A DNA stretch of 25,914 nt, from NCBI GenBank assembly GCA_017527945.1, contig JAFXPL010000138.1:1-25914 (forward strand). Reading direction: 5' to 3'. Both the position numbers and the translations under genes were made by a program. A model generated the notes under the pieces. That model was given only the letters and a program-made list of their open reading frames with translations, was not told the DNA's origin and ran no database searches. Below, one piece after another: positions 7,852-14,320 of the stretch; position 1 is the stretch's first letter, and the number at the start of each line of letters is the position of its first letter. The DNA is from Bacteroidales bacterium (GTDB lineage Bacteria > Bacteroidota > Bacteroidia > Bacteroidales > WCHB1-69).

Positions 7852-8139
7852 CTAAAAGGTTTCAACCATGGAATCTGTCACCAGTTTTTTCCCTAACTCA
7901 TACGCCTTTTCCATAATGGATTGCAGATAGTCTTTGAAGAGGCATACACCTTTCCGTCCGCCTTTTACTTTGCAGGCGAAGCAACTCATGCAGCCTTTGT
8001 AGTTCAGGTTACGGTCGTAGAGGTTGATCATTTCCACTTCGGCGCCGGCATCTTTCGCACCTTCCTTCGCTTTTTACAGCAATTGCGCAGTGTTCCATTG
8101 TTTTCGAGGACTTCCGTTAATGAATAATGCTTTTGTCAT
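7852..8139 (-). pseudogene. Decayed NADPH-dependent FMN reductase/flavodoxin-family gene
   Basis: Reading from ATG at 8139 gives MTKALFINGSPRKQ, the classic FMN-phosphate loop of this family, then WNTAQLL, an in-frame TAA (codon 22, 8076-8074), and KAKEGAKDAGAEVEMINLYD followed by NYKGCMSCFACK (two-Cys CxxC-like segment typical of iron-sulfur-flavoprotein relatives). After 'FKDYLQSIMEKA' the ~100-residue core is missing and only a short tail (YELGKKLV...) remains before TAG. So there is a nonsense codon, a Gly-to-Trp change in the GNT motif and an internal deletion. It lies 64 bp downstream of the HxlR gene on the same strand, a usual place for an HxlR target. Confidence 0.85.
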
Positions 8140-8203
8140 AATAAAATTCCTTTCTGATTATAATATTTATAGCATTTGTTATAGTTTACTCGAGAGAATT
8201 AAC

Positions 8204-8563
8204 TTACTTGCTGTCGTGTTTTCCGTACTTTTTCTCAAACAGTTCCTTGTGTTCTTCGCCCCATCGCAGCATGTCGTCAATGATGGGAATGAGCGACATG
8301 CCCAATTCCGAGATGGAATATTCGCTGCGTGGCGGCAGTTCGGGGAAAATGGTCTTGTTGACCAATCCATCGTCCACTAACTCCTTGAGTTGCAGGTCAA
8401 GCACGCATGGGGTGGCCTCCGGGAGCGCCTTGTGCAACTCGCTCGGCCGCATACTACGGTACCGCAGCTCGTCAAGGATGCACGACTTCCACTTGGAGTC
8501 TATCAAACTGATGGTCAGCCGTAAAGGACAGTCTAGATCTATTGGGATTTTTCGTTGGTACAT
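8204..8563 (-). CDS. HxlR-family winged-helix transcriptional regulator
   Basis: 119 residues from ATG at 8563. An upstream ATG at 8623 is in frame but would place the first 20 codons across the promoter box (8587-8579), so the shorter start is preferred. Motifs: CPLRLTISLIDSKWKSCILDEL, the HxlR hallmark, with Cys12 at the position used for thiol sensing in YodB/HypR relatives (about residues 12-33, key residues C12, KWK); a winged helix through ~90 with ATPCVLDLQLKEL and RSEYSISELG. Family knowledge: HxlR proteins are repressors or activators responding to electrophiles, quinones or metabolites and often control a neighbouring reductase. Divergent from a SnoaL-like gene; repeated GGTATAT sites lie between them. 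Confidence 0.92.
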   Translation of the reverse strand: MYQRKIPIDLDCPLRLTISLIDSKWKSCILDELRYRSMRPSELHKALPEATPCVLDLQLKELVDDGLVNKTIFPELPPRSEYSISELGMSLIPIIDDMLRWGEEHKELFEKKYGKHDSK

Positions 8564-8578
8564 ATTTTTTTTTTTTAT

Positions 8579-8587
8579 GCAAAGATA
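8579..8587 (-). promoter_or_regulatory. -7 box of hxlR-type gene
   Basis: TATCTTTGC on the minus strand, 15 bp before the ATG at 8563. It decides the start codon. The expected transcript start falls only ~10 nt upstream of the ATG. Confidence 0.65.
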
Positions 8588-8606
8588 CAAAAATATGCAA
8601 ACGGCA

Positions 8607-8671
8607 GGTATATGGACAAACAAATCGGTATATGAATAATTTTTCAGTACTTGCTATTTTGGTAATATACC
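8607..8671. promoter_or_regulatory. Operator-like GGTATAT sites between divergent genes
   Basis: GGTATATG occurs twice, at 8607-8614 and 8627-8634, exactly 20 bp (two helical turns) apart. An inverted copy, ATATACC, is at 8665-8671, abutting the SnoaL-gene -7 box. Placement between an HxlR regulator and its divergent neighbour makes it a likely autoregulatory site. Inference only. Confidence 0.5.
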
Positions 8672-8681
8672 GTATTTTTGC
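8651..8681 (+). promoter_or_regulatory. Promoter of SnoaL-like gene
   Basis: -33 TTG (8651-8653), 19-bp spacer, -7 box TATTTTTGC (8673-8681). It lies just upstream of the ATG at 8708 and overlaps an inverted GGTATAT half-site. Confidence 0.6.
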
Positions 8682-8707
8682 AGCATGTTTTTTATAAATC
8701 ACAAATT

Positions 8708-9091
8708 ATGAGAGCACCTATTTCAGAGTACAAGGCAGTGGAGGAAGCTGCCATGAAGTTTGTCAAGAGCGTGGCTGAGGGCGACAGCCGTTATGCACGC
8801 GAGTTGTTCACCGAAGACGCTGTGTTGTTCGGTTTCTTGGATGGCACGTTGGAGCATGGTTCCATCGACCAGTTCTACCGCAATGTCGATACAGTTGGTG
8901 CTGGCGATGATTTTAAAGCCCGCATCGATATTGTTGCGATTGAGGAGACGGTGGCCGTGGTACGTGTTCTGGAGGAGAAGTGGGGCGGCCGCATCGACTT
9001 TACCGACTATCTGCTGCTGATGAAGATGAACGGCGAGTGGAAATGCGTTGCCAAGGCCTACAATCAGAACTCCGACACCATCAAGAAGTAG
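8708..9091 (+). CDS. SnoaL/NTF2-like small protein
   Basis: 127 residues from ATG at 8708; in-frame sequence before it is promoter. The fold is an NTF2-like cone: N-terminal helix (EEAAMKFVKSVAEGDSRYARELF), 'EDAVLFGFLDGTLEHGSIDQFYRNV', and three strands ending 'DFTDYLLLMKMNGEWKCVAKAYNQ', a pattern of the putative lumazine-binding/DUF4440 group in Bacteroidetes. These proteins are small cytosolic enzymes or ligand-binding proteins with no common reaction. Divergent from an HxlR regulator and probably controlled by it. A bidirectional terminator follows. Identity at family level is good; function unknown. Confidence 0.8.
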   Translation: MRAPISEYKAVEEAAMKFVKSVAEGDSRYARELFTEDAVLFGFLDGTLEHGSIDQFYRNVDTVGAGDDFKARIDIVAIEETVAVVRVLEEKWGGRIDFTDYLLLMKMNGEWKCVAKAYNQNSDTIKK

Positions 9092-9114
9092 TTTTGGCCA
9101 AACGCTTTACGTAA

Positions 9115-9149
9115 AAACAGGCAGCATCCGTCATGAGCGCTGCCTGTTT
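9115..9149. terminator. Bidirectional terminator between SnoaL-like gene and dinB
   Basis: A perfect 11-bp stem, AAACAGGCAGC (9115-9125) with GCTGCCTGTTT (9139-9149), 13-nt loop. T-rich on the plus side (TTTCTGTTTG) and TTTTTAC on the minus side, placed between convergent genes. Confidence 0.8.
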
Positions 9150-9209
9150 CTGTTTGTTGTTTGATGTTGATAATCACTTTGGAATCTGTTATTTTGGATT
9201 GGCCTTTAT

Positions 9210-10427
9210 TCAGGGGCGGAAATGTTTGCGCATATATTCCACCGTCTTGTGGAGGGTGTCCATCTGGTAGATGTCCGTGAGGTGTCCGGCGAAGTCGAGG
9301 CCGTAACGGACTTGCAGGGCATCGAGCAGTCGCTGGCGCTCGGCGTCCTGTTCGGCCGTCTCCTCAAAGAATTCCCGGATGGTCATCTGTCCCTCCTCAT
9401 GGTCGGAGAGCCGTTGAATGCCCACTCCCACCAGTCTGACAGGACGCTCGCCGATGGAATCCAGCATCTGTTCGGCTTCGTGATAGATGCTGACAGCCGA
9501 ATTGGTCATGATGATGGGACGCGAACGGCTGATGCTCCGCATGTCTGAGTAGGTCAATTTCAAGGTTACCCCTTTGCCACGCAGGTCGTATCGCTGGGCG
9601 CGGTGTTCCACGCAGAAAGCCAGAAGCAGCAGTACATCCTTGAGCAGCAGGTGGTTGCTGACATCTTTCTGGAAGGTGACCTCGCGCCCGATAGACTTTG
9701 CGTCTTGGGGGCGGTAGGGAACCACCTTGCGGTCGTCGATGCCGAAGGCTACCTGGGTAAGCCACTGGCCGTGTTTGCCAAGCATCCGGACAACCTCCTC
9801 CTGACGCTGTTGGATGTCGCGCACGGTGCGTATGCCCGCGGTGTGCAACTTCTTGGTGGTCTGCTCCCCCACAGTGTAGAGCACGCTCACATCTCGGTCA
9901 ATGATAAGGTTGACAAAATCCTCTGGGGTGAGAATCTCGTAGTAACCGTCGGGCTTGTCCTCCTCGCTGGCCATCTTGGCGGCGGTTTTGGAGTAGGCCA
10001 CGCCCACAGAGCAGGTGAGCCCCACCTCCTCCAAGGTGCGTTGTTTGATGAGGTGCCCGATGGCACGCGCCCCCTCCCAGTCGCCGGCTTGTTTTCCCAC
10101 GTCGAGATAGGCCTCATCGAGCGAGATCCGTTGCGAAACGGTGGCATACGTGTTCCAGATTTCGTTTAGCTGAAGTGAAACCGCCTTGTATTTGCCGATG
10201 TTGGGGTGCATGTAGGTGCCGCCGGGACATCGCCGGAAGGCCTCCTTGATGTTCATCGCCGAATGGACACCATACTTCCTGGCCTCGTAGCTGCAGGTGG
10301 CCACGACCCCGCGCTCGCTCGGCAAAGCTCCGATAATGAGCGGTTTGCCACGCAACTCCGGATTGTCGCGAATCTCCACCGAGGCGAAGAAGGCGTCCAT
10401 ATCGACATGTATGATGAACTGCGCCAT
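9210..10427 (-). CDS. dinB: DNA polymerase IV (Y-family translesion polymerase)
   Basis: 405 residues. Polymerase catalytic carboxylates are present: Asp9 (HVDMDAFFASVE) and Asp104/Glu105 (SLDEAYLDV); Phe14 is at the sugar-gate position. SYEARKYGV (46-54) and SVGVAYSKTAAKMASE are typical Y-family palm/fingers motifs. A helix-hairpin-helix region (~180-220) and a little-finger domain follow. Family role: error-prone synthesis past DNA lesions in the cytosol, bound to the beta clamp. I do not see a clear C-terminal clamp-binding motif. Length exceeds E. coli DinB (351) because of an extended C-terminus, common in Bacteroidetes. No LexA box was recognised upstream; the start lies 9 bp after the remnant of a redox gene. 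Confidence 0.95.
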   Translation of the reverse strand: MAQFIIHVDMDAFFASVEIRDNPELRGKPLIIGALPSERGVVATCSYEARKYGVHSAMNIKEAFRRCPGGTYMHPNIGKYKAVSLQLNEIWNTYATVSQRISLDEAYLDVGKQAGDWEGARAIGHLIKQRTLEEVGLTCSVGVAYSKTAAKMASEEDKPDGYYEILTPEDFVNLIIDRDVSVLYTVGEQTTKKLHTAGIRTVRDIQQRQEEVVRMLGKHGQWLTQVAFGIDDRKVVPYRPQDAKSIGREVTFQKDVSNHLLLKDVLLLLAFCVEHRAQRYDLRGKGVTLKLTYSDMRSISRSRPIIMTNSAVSIYHEAEQMLDSIGERPVRLVGVGIQRLSDHEEGQMTIREFFEETAEQDAERQRLLDALQVRYGLDFAGHLTDIYQMDTLHKTVEYMRKHFRP

Positions 10428-10436
10428 ATTTTTATT

Positions 10437-10694
10437 TCAATATCGCTTCAACGTCAGCTTGTCTTGGATTTACACCTTGTTGAACTTCTCTTTGCCTTGC
10501 TTGCAGCGCGGACAACGTCAGTCATCGGGAAGGCCGGTATGGTATCTACCAAGATTACTTCGTTGCCGGTATCGATGAGATAATTCTGCAGACTGCCTCA
10601 GTAGCGGATGTTTTTGTCGAATTTGTTCATCGCCGAAGGCAAAAGGCTGGGAATAGAAACCGGCGGTACGGAATTTAACTGCTTCGATTCCCAT
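10437..10694 (-). pseudogene. Remnant of MBL-fold hydrolase / rubredoxin-like gene
   Basis: From ATG at 10694 the reading is MGIEAVKFRTAGFYSQPFAF. After a frame change it continues as NKFDKNIRY, TGA (10600-10598), GSLQNYLIDTGNEVILVDT (10579-10541), the beta-strands that open metallo-beta-lactamase-fold proteins. A second shift returns to the first frame: GLPDD, TGA (10520-10518), RCPRCKQGKEKFNKV, TAA, a rubredoxin-like C-terminal knuckle (CPxC, 'KFNKV'). All catalytic HxHxDH regions are missing, so there are two shifts, several stops and a large deletion. Probably once the third gene of a PNPOx-HTH-MBL unit ahead of dinB. Whether both ends came from one gene is uncertain. Confidence 0.65.
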
Positions 10695-10713
10695 AAAATT
10701 ATCGCTTATTAAT

Positions 10714-10887
10714 TCATTTTGCCGGCTCCCACTTGCAACGGATGGGCGACACAATAGCGCCTTCCTTTTTGAGTTCGGCGAAAGCCTTATCGACTTCCTT
10801 GCGGTCAATGCCGGTGATTTCGGCAATCTTGCCTGCGTTGACGGGTGCACCGAACTCACGCATGGCCTGTAAAACTTTCTCTTTCAT
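10714..10887 (-). CDS. Small winged-helix-like protein (57 aa)
   Basis: A short frame from ATG 10887 to TGA 10714: MKEKVLQAMREFGAPVNA, GKIAEITGIDRKEVDKAF, AELKKEGAIVSPIRCKWEPAK. It has the three-helix winged-helix layout: helix 1 (KEKVLQAMREFG), helix 2 plus recognition helix (GKIAEITGIDRKEVDKAFAEL), and a wing ending IVSPIRCKWEP. Resembles small Bacteroidetes 'transcriptional regulator' proteins next to PNPOx-like or redox genes. It starts 14 bp after the PNPOx-like stop, so they are co-transcribed. The overlapping 113-codon frame (10518-10859) on this strand is not a gene. DNA binding is inferred. Confidence 0.75.
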   Translation of the reverse strand: MKEKVLQAMREFGAPVNAGKIAEITGIDRKEVDKAFAELKKEGAIVSPIRCKWEPAK

Positions 10888-10901
10888 AACGCAAATTGTT
10901 G

Positions 10902-11300
10902 TTAAAATGTGATTGTTTCTTCTAATTCCATCATCTTGAAGAAGTCGGCCTTGGCGTTCTTCAAATAGTACATCACGCCGTTTTCACCGTTCTCGCCGAG
11001 GGCAGGTTTCAGCACGGGCATTTTGTCGACAAGTGCCTTGCCTACCTCGGGACGGTTGTCCTCCACCAGTTCGCAAGCGATGCGGAGTGTCTGGCCCTTA
11101 AAAGCGCAAATTTCCGCCTTGTGATTGGCGGCAATCTGACGGGTGGCGTTGGTCATGCCGAATGCCATAATGTAAATCTTGTCCTCGAAGAACAGCATGG
11201 CGCCGTAAGGACGTACGCGGGGCTGGTCGCCTTCTACTGTGGCCAGATAGAATGTGCCGGCCTTCTCTAAGAAATCGTAAACTTTTTGTATTGATTCCAT
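10902..11300 (-). CDS. Pyridoxamine-5'-phosphate-oxidase-like FMN-binding protein
   Basis: 132 residues, a split-barrel flavin-binding protein of the PNPOx-like family. Motifs: AGTFYLATVEGDQPRVRPYG (first strands, residues 14-33), EDKIYIMAF, NATRQIAANHKAEICAF (FMN-phosphate region) and a conserved C-terminal 'YLKNAKADFFKM'. This small type is not the vitamin B6 oxidase itself; relatives reduce nitro compounds, bind F420/FMN or heme, or are uncharacterised. Cytosolic. Followed by a small winged-helix gene after 14 bp and then the MBL/rubredoxin remnant, all on the minus strand. Confidence 0.85.
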   Translation of the reverse strand: MESIQKVYDFLEKAGTFYLATVEGDQPRVRPYGAMLFFEDKIYIMAFGMTNATRQIAANHKAEICAFKGQTLRIACELVEDNRPEVGKALVDKMPVLKPALGENGENGVMYYLKNAKADFFKMMELEETITF

Positions 11301-11346
11301 AATGATACGATATTAAGATTGTTTAATGATATTGTAATGAAAACAA

Positions 11347-11386
11347 AGGGCGGCAAGACTGATATATTTTTGCACCCCACCGCCCT
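11347..11386 (-). terminator. Terminator of ferritin-like gene
   Basis: Stem AGGGCGG/CCGCCCT (11386-11380 with 11353-11347 on the minus strand) followed by TTGTTTTC, about 30 bp after the ferritin-like stop. AT-rich repeats of TTCTTAATT (11391-11413) precede it. Confidence 0.6.
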
Positions 11387-11415
11387 GAATTCTTAATTTT
11401 TAATTCTTAATTCTC

Positions 11416-11877
11416 TTACATCATCTCGATGAGGAAATTCTCATAGCCGAGTTTGTCGATGTAGTTGAGATACTGGGCTTCCCAAGCCATGTGGTCTTTC
11501 TCTCCGTCAATCCATTTCTGAATCAGTTTCTGGGTGGGGTAGTCGTCGGCGAAGGCGGCGGCCAGCTCGCTCATGATCTTGATTGCATCGGGCTGATAGT
11601 CGGATTCAATCTGCTGTTTCGGGTCGTCATAGAACGGAAATTCAATGGTCTTCATGGCTTCCTGCAGTTCGGCGGGCTTGCAGCCAAGTTCTACCAGGCG
11701 GTTCAGTACTTCCTCTGCCTCGTCCCATTCTTCTTCGGCTTCCTCTTTCCATTTGTCAGCCAATTTGTTCCAGCCATTCAAACGGCAGTATGCCGAGAAG
11801 GCAAAATGTTGTTTGCTGTTTCCAAACCATACGGCACCCATCTGGGCGAATTCTTTTAAAGCTTCTTCTTTTGTCAT
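11416..11877 (-). CDS. Ferritin-like four-helix protein
   Basis: 153 residues, predicted all-helical and matching the ferritin-like layout: helix A with HFAFSAYCRLNGW, helix B with ADKWKEEAEEEWDEAEEVLNRLVELG, then 'FPFYDDPKQQIESDY', helix C around KIMSELAAAFA and helix D with WIDGEKDHMAWEAQYLNYIDKLG. Length and helix order fit bacterial ferritin/rubrerythrin relatives. The diiron ligands are not canonical: helix A has His24 rather than the usual Glu, and the helix B E-x-x-H position reads E-x-x-D/E (Glu49-Asp52). So metal binding may be altered. Could store or detoxify iron, or protect DNA; function uncertain. Probably cytosolic. 70 bp downstream of the thioesterase; own terminator at 11386-11347. 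Confidence 0.7.
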   Translation of the reverse strand: MTKEEALKEFAQMGAVWFGNSKQHFAFSAYCRLNGWNKLADKWKEEAEEEWDEAEEVLNRLVELGCKPAELQEAMKTIEFPFYDDPKQQIESDYQPDAIKIMSELAAAFADDYPTQKLIQKWIDGEKDHMAWEAQYLNYIDKLGYENFLIEMM

Positions 11878-11947
11878 TGTTTTCTTTAGTTTAATTAATT
11901 GAATAATAATATGTTATGTTTTTATTTTTCTGCGCTATTGTGTTGCG

Positions 11948-12751
11948 TTATGACCGAGGGGCAAGTTTTGACACATCCAGCTGCACGGTGCGCGGCACCC
12001 ACTCCGAATAGACCTGTGCTGCTGTCTGTCCGTCGCTGCGGCTTATGGTGTGCAGATACTTGAAAAGCGTATCATCTGTTTCGTCAGGCAGCCGTTGCAG
12101 TTGGCACAGCAGGGTGTCGCCAAGGAAGGTCTCTTTTTGCCAATGGATGGTGAGACAGCGGATGGCGTATGTGTCCATAAAAGCCTCATCGGCCGATTGC
12201 ATGGCAATGCTTAAGTACGCGCGGTTGTTGACGTGTCCGTTGAAGTCGAGGTCCATTGTGTTGACGCTGTGTTCTGTCTGATGTATAGGCGTGCCGTTGG
12301 CAGGAAATCGCATTTTCTTGTGTGAGAGGGATGTCATTTCTGGTAGAACGGGTATTTGCGAAGCCAAGGGCGTGTTGGGGGCAAGACGGTGTGCTTCGGT
12401 GTCCAACAGGGTCCAGCAAGCATGACCATGAGCCACCTCTGTGCCATCGGCCTTGTGTATGCGAAAATCCGTATATAATCGCAAGGAACTTATCTCACTG
12501 TTCCATACGGTCACGTCAATGTCGTCTGACCATAGTGCGGTCTGCGGCTCAAAACTGGCACTAAACTCCGTGATGACCCATAAAAGGTTTTGCTTGACCA
12601 CATCAAAGGCTGCCAGATTCAGACAGGCCATATACCGCGCCCAGCAGTCCTGGAAATAGAGCAATACAGCGCTCGGTGTCATGCGGTAGCGTGTGTCCAT
12701 ATCCGCTGCCGTGATAGAATAACGATGAGTGTATCTAGTTGAATCTTTCAT
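11948..12751 (-). CDS. Acyl-ACP thioesterase (FatA/FatB-like)
   Basis: 267 residues with two hot-dog domains. The first (about 10-130) opens with MDTRYRMTPSAVLLYFQD. The second contains the catalytic motif DFNGHVNNRAY at 169-179, with Asp169, Asn171 and His173 matching the D-x-N-x-H-V-N-N site of plant and bacterial FAT enzymes. Reaction: hydrolysis of acyl-ACP to free fatty acid and holo-ACP, in the cytosol, setting chain length for lipid synthesis. Length is normal for bacterial members. The ~290 bp upstream, to the divergent AraC gene, shows no clear TAnnTTTG on this strand. A 23-codon frame there (minus, ending just before this gene) lacks support. Confidence 0.9.
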   Translation of the reverse strand: MKDSTRYTHRYSITAADMDTRYRMTPSAVLLYFQDCWARYMACLNLAAFDVVKQNLLWVITEFSASFEPQTALWSDDIDVTVWNSEISSLRLYTDFRIHKADGTEVAHGHACWTLLDTEAHRLAPNTPLASQIPVLPEMTSLSHKKMRFPANGTPIHQTEHSVNTMDLDFNGHVNNRAYLSIAMQSADEAFMDTYAIRCLTIHWQKETFLGDTLLCQLQRLPDETDDTLFKYLHTISRSDGQTAAQVYSEWVPRTVQLDVSKLAPRS

Positions 12752-13011
12752 TTTTTTTATTTTGTTTGTTAGTTCGTTTCAGTCCTTCAATGTGTTTGTC
12801 AATCATGGAAATCATCATGGGGCGTGATATGGGTGGAATGTGCCCATTGAGAGCCGCACCACCGTGTGGAGAAGGAAGATGAAATCATTCATAATGCATG
12901 AATACAAAAAATAGTTATATCATGAGCGATAGTTTTTTTACGTGGAGTATCTTTCTTTCAGAAGGTGAAAAGATGTATGGAAACAAATATAGTTTTAAGT
13001 GCCTTTTTCTC

Positions 13012-13041
13012 TTTGCGAAAGAACAAATTTTGTATTTTTGC
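13012..13041 (+). promoter_or_regulatory. Promoter directly abutting AraC-family start codon
   Basis: -33-like TTTG (13012-13015), 17-bp spacer, -7 box TATTTTTGC (13033-13041). The ATG is at 13046, so the transcript would be leaderless or nearly so. The remaining intergenic 12752-13011 holds no gene I can support. Confidence 0.6.
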
Positions 13042-13045
13042 ACCC

Positions 13046-13864
13046 ATGAAAACCGATTTCCTCTATTCCGCTGATTTTCTGGCGATGAATGCGCCGGAGC
13101 TGAGCCACTGCTGCATGCACCTGTTGTGTATGGCAGGGGAGGGGAGCTTTGTGTTCAACGGGAAGTGCTACCACATTGTGAAGAACGACCTTGTGGTGAT
13201 GCCTGATCCCACTCGTGCCAAGAACCTTGCGGCCGCACCGGGAATGCAGGTGGAGTGGTTCGCCGCTGACAACAAGTTCCTTGGCGGACTGCTGCCGTCG
13301 AACAACTACAGCATCGGGGGTAGCATCAGTCTTAACCAGAATCCCGTCATCAAGGTCGATGACCGTCAGGCGGAAATCCTGCTGGAGGACTTCCACCGCC
13401 TGCGCGACCGTCTCGATGACCGCTATCTGCTCTTTTACCGCGAGATGATGGGGAGCCTCTGCCTGACAATGATATACGACATTTTCGAGCTTCACGCCCG
13501 CCGCGAGGCCACCGACACTCACAGCGACCGCACTGCCTATATCGTCCGTCAGCTGACCGACCTGCTTGCCACTGGTATCAGCCGCACCGAGCGCGAGGTG
13601 AGCTACTATGCCGAGAGACTGCATGTGTCGCCGAAGTACCTCTCCGCTACTGTCAAGCGCGTTACCGGCCACAGCGTGAGCAGCTTCATCGAACGCTATA
13701 CGGTGCCGATTTTGAAGAAATATCTCGATAACGAGCGGCTCTCGCTCACGCAGATCGCCGACCGTATGAACTTCACCTCGCTAAGCTACTTCAGCCGCTA
13801 CTGCACCAAACATCTCGGCCAGTCGCCCAGCGACTACCGGCGGAGTTTGCAGCCGAAGGGGTGA
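13046..13864 (+). CDS. AraC-family transcriptional regulator
   Basis: 272 residues from ATG 13046. A longer frame reaches 12965 but would read through the promoter box (13033-13041), so it is rejected. The N-terminal ~160 residues are a cupin-like sensor (LCMAGEGSFVFNGKCYHIVKNDLVVMPDP split over ~21-50). The C-terminal ~100 carry two HTHs: AERLHVSPKYLSATVKRVTG and LTQIADRMNFTSLSYFSRYCTKHLGQSPSDYRR (about 201-268). This is the type common in Bacteroidales that activates adjacent reductase genes. Target unknown; the redox operon at 17099-14321 is the nearest candidate, convergent across the carbonic anhydrase remnant. Stop is 7 bp from the remnant's end. Confidence 0.9.
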   Translation: MKTDFLYSADFLAMNAPELSHCCMHLLCMAGEGSFVFNGKCYHIVKNDLVVMPDPTRAKNLAAAPGMQVEWFAADNKFLGGLLPSNNYSIGGSISLNQNPVIKVDDRQAEILLEDFHRLRDRLDDRYLLFYREMMGSLCLTMIYDIFELHARREATDTHSDRTAYIVRQLTDLLATGISRTEREVSYYAERLHVSPKYLSATVKRVTGHSVSSFIERYTVPILKKYLDNERLSLTQIADRMNFTSLSYFSRYCTKHLGQSPSDYRRSLQPKG

Positions 13865-13871
13865 GTTTTCC

Positions 13872-14216
13872 TCACCCAATCTCTTCCAGCGCCCCCGTCT
13901 CCGAGTCGATGATGAACCCTCTCACCACGATGTCTTTAGGTACGAGCGGGTGTGTGCGGATGGTTTCTACGGTCTTGCGGACGGAAGTAGGGGTGTCCTT
14001 AAAGCCTTCCAACCAATGGTTCAGGTCGATGCCACATTGGCGGATGGTGGCGAGTGTTTCGTCTGTCACGCCTCGGGCGATCATCTCGTGGTGAAAGTGG
14101 TCGTAGCTCATGTGGCAGGCCCCGCAGTGTGAGTGTGCCACCACCATGATCTCCTCCACCCCGAGCTCGTAGATGGCCACGATCAGACTGCGCATCGCCG
14201 AGTACGACAAGCACAA
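13872..14216 (-). pseudogene. N-terminally truncated beta-carbonic anhydrase
   Basis: The readable part matches beta-carbonic anhydrase from AMRSLIVAIYELGVEEIMVVAHSHCGACHM to a normal C-terminus (VPKDIVVRGFIIDSETGALEE). The later zinc ligands, His and Cys of HSHCG, are present. The first ~55-60 residues, with the zinc-binding Cys and the Asp/Arg dyad (usually SCMDxR), are absent. Upstream in frame the sequence is unrelated and stops at a TAG about 40 bp before 14216. No ATG exists before MRSL (14195). About one third of the gene is gone, so it should lack carbonic anhydrase activity. It converges with the AraC gene (7-bp gap, small hairpin GTGAG/CTCAC at 13861-13875). Confidence 0.8.
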
Positions 14217-14320
14217 CCCGATGACAGAACGGATTTTAGGGATGCATTTCCGCTACCATACAAGGGCGTGCCCGTTCGACGGCCGGCGGATATATCGCTT
14301 CATTTGCGAAAAAGCAAATG

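Noticed and set aside
8564..8623. Longer start for the HxlR regulator
   Set aside because: The -7 box TATCTTTGC lies inside the extra codons, so they would be upstream of the transcript.
10518..10859. 113-codon open frame on the minus strand
   Set aside because: Its upstream half overlaps the 57-residue winged-helix gene in another register and its downstream half is the decayed MBL/rubredoxin region; the protein has no sensible composition.
11391..11413. TTCTTAATT repeats
   Set aside because: Short AT-rich repetition common in Bacteroidales spacers; no array structure.
7101..12785. Shared 14-mer GTTCGTTTCAGTCC at 7101-7114 and 12772-12785
   Set aside because: A 14-base match within a 26-kb window on both strands is expected by chance; no wider similarity around it.
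12752..12964. Small frames (23-25 codons) upstream of the thioesterase and AraC genes
   Set aside because: No promoter, family or conservation evidence from sequence alone.
14302..14319. Hairpin ATTTGC-GAAAAA-GCAAAT next to the flavin reductase stop
   Set aside because: A 6-bp AT-rich stem without a T-run on the minus strand; too weak to name a terminator.
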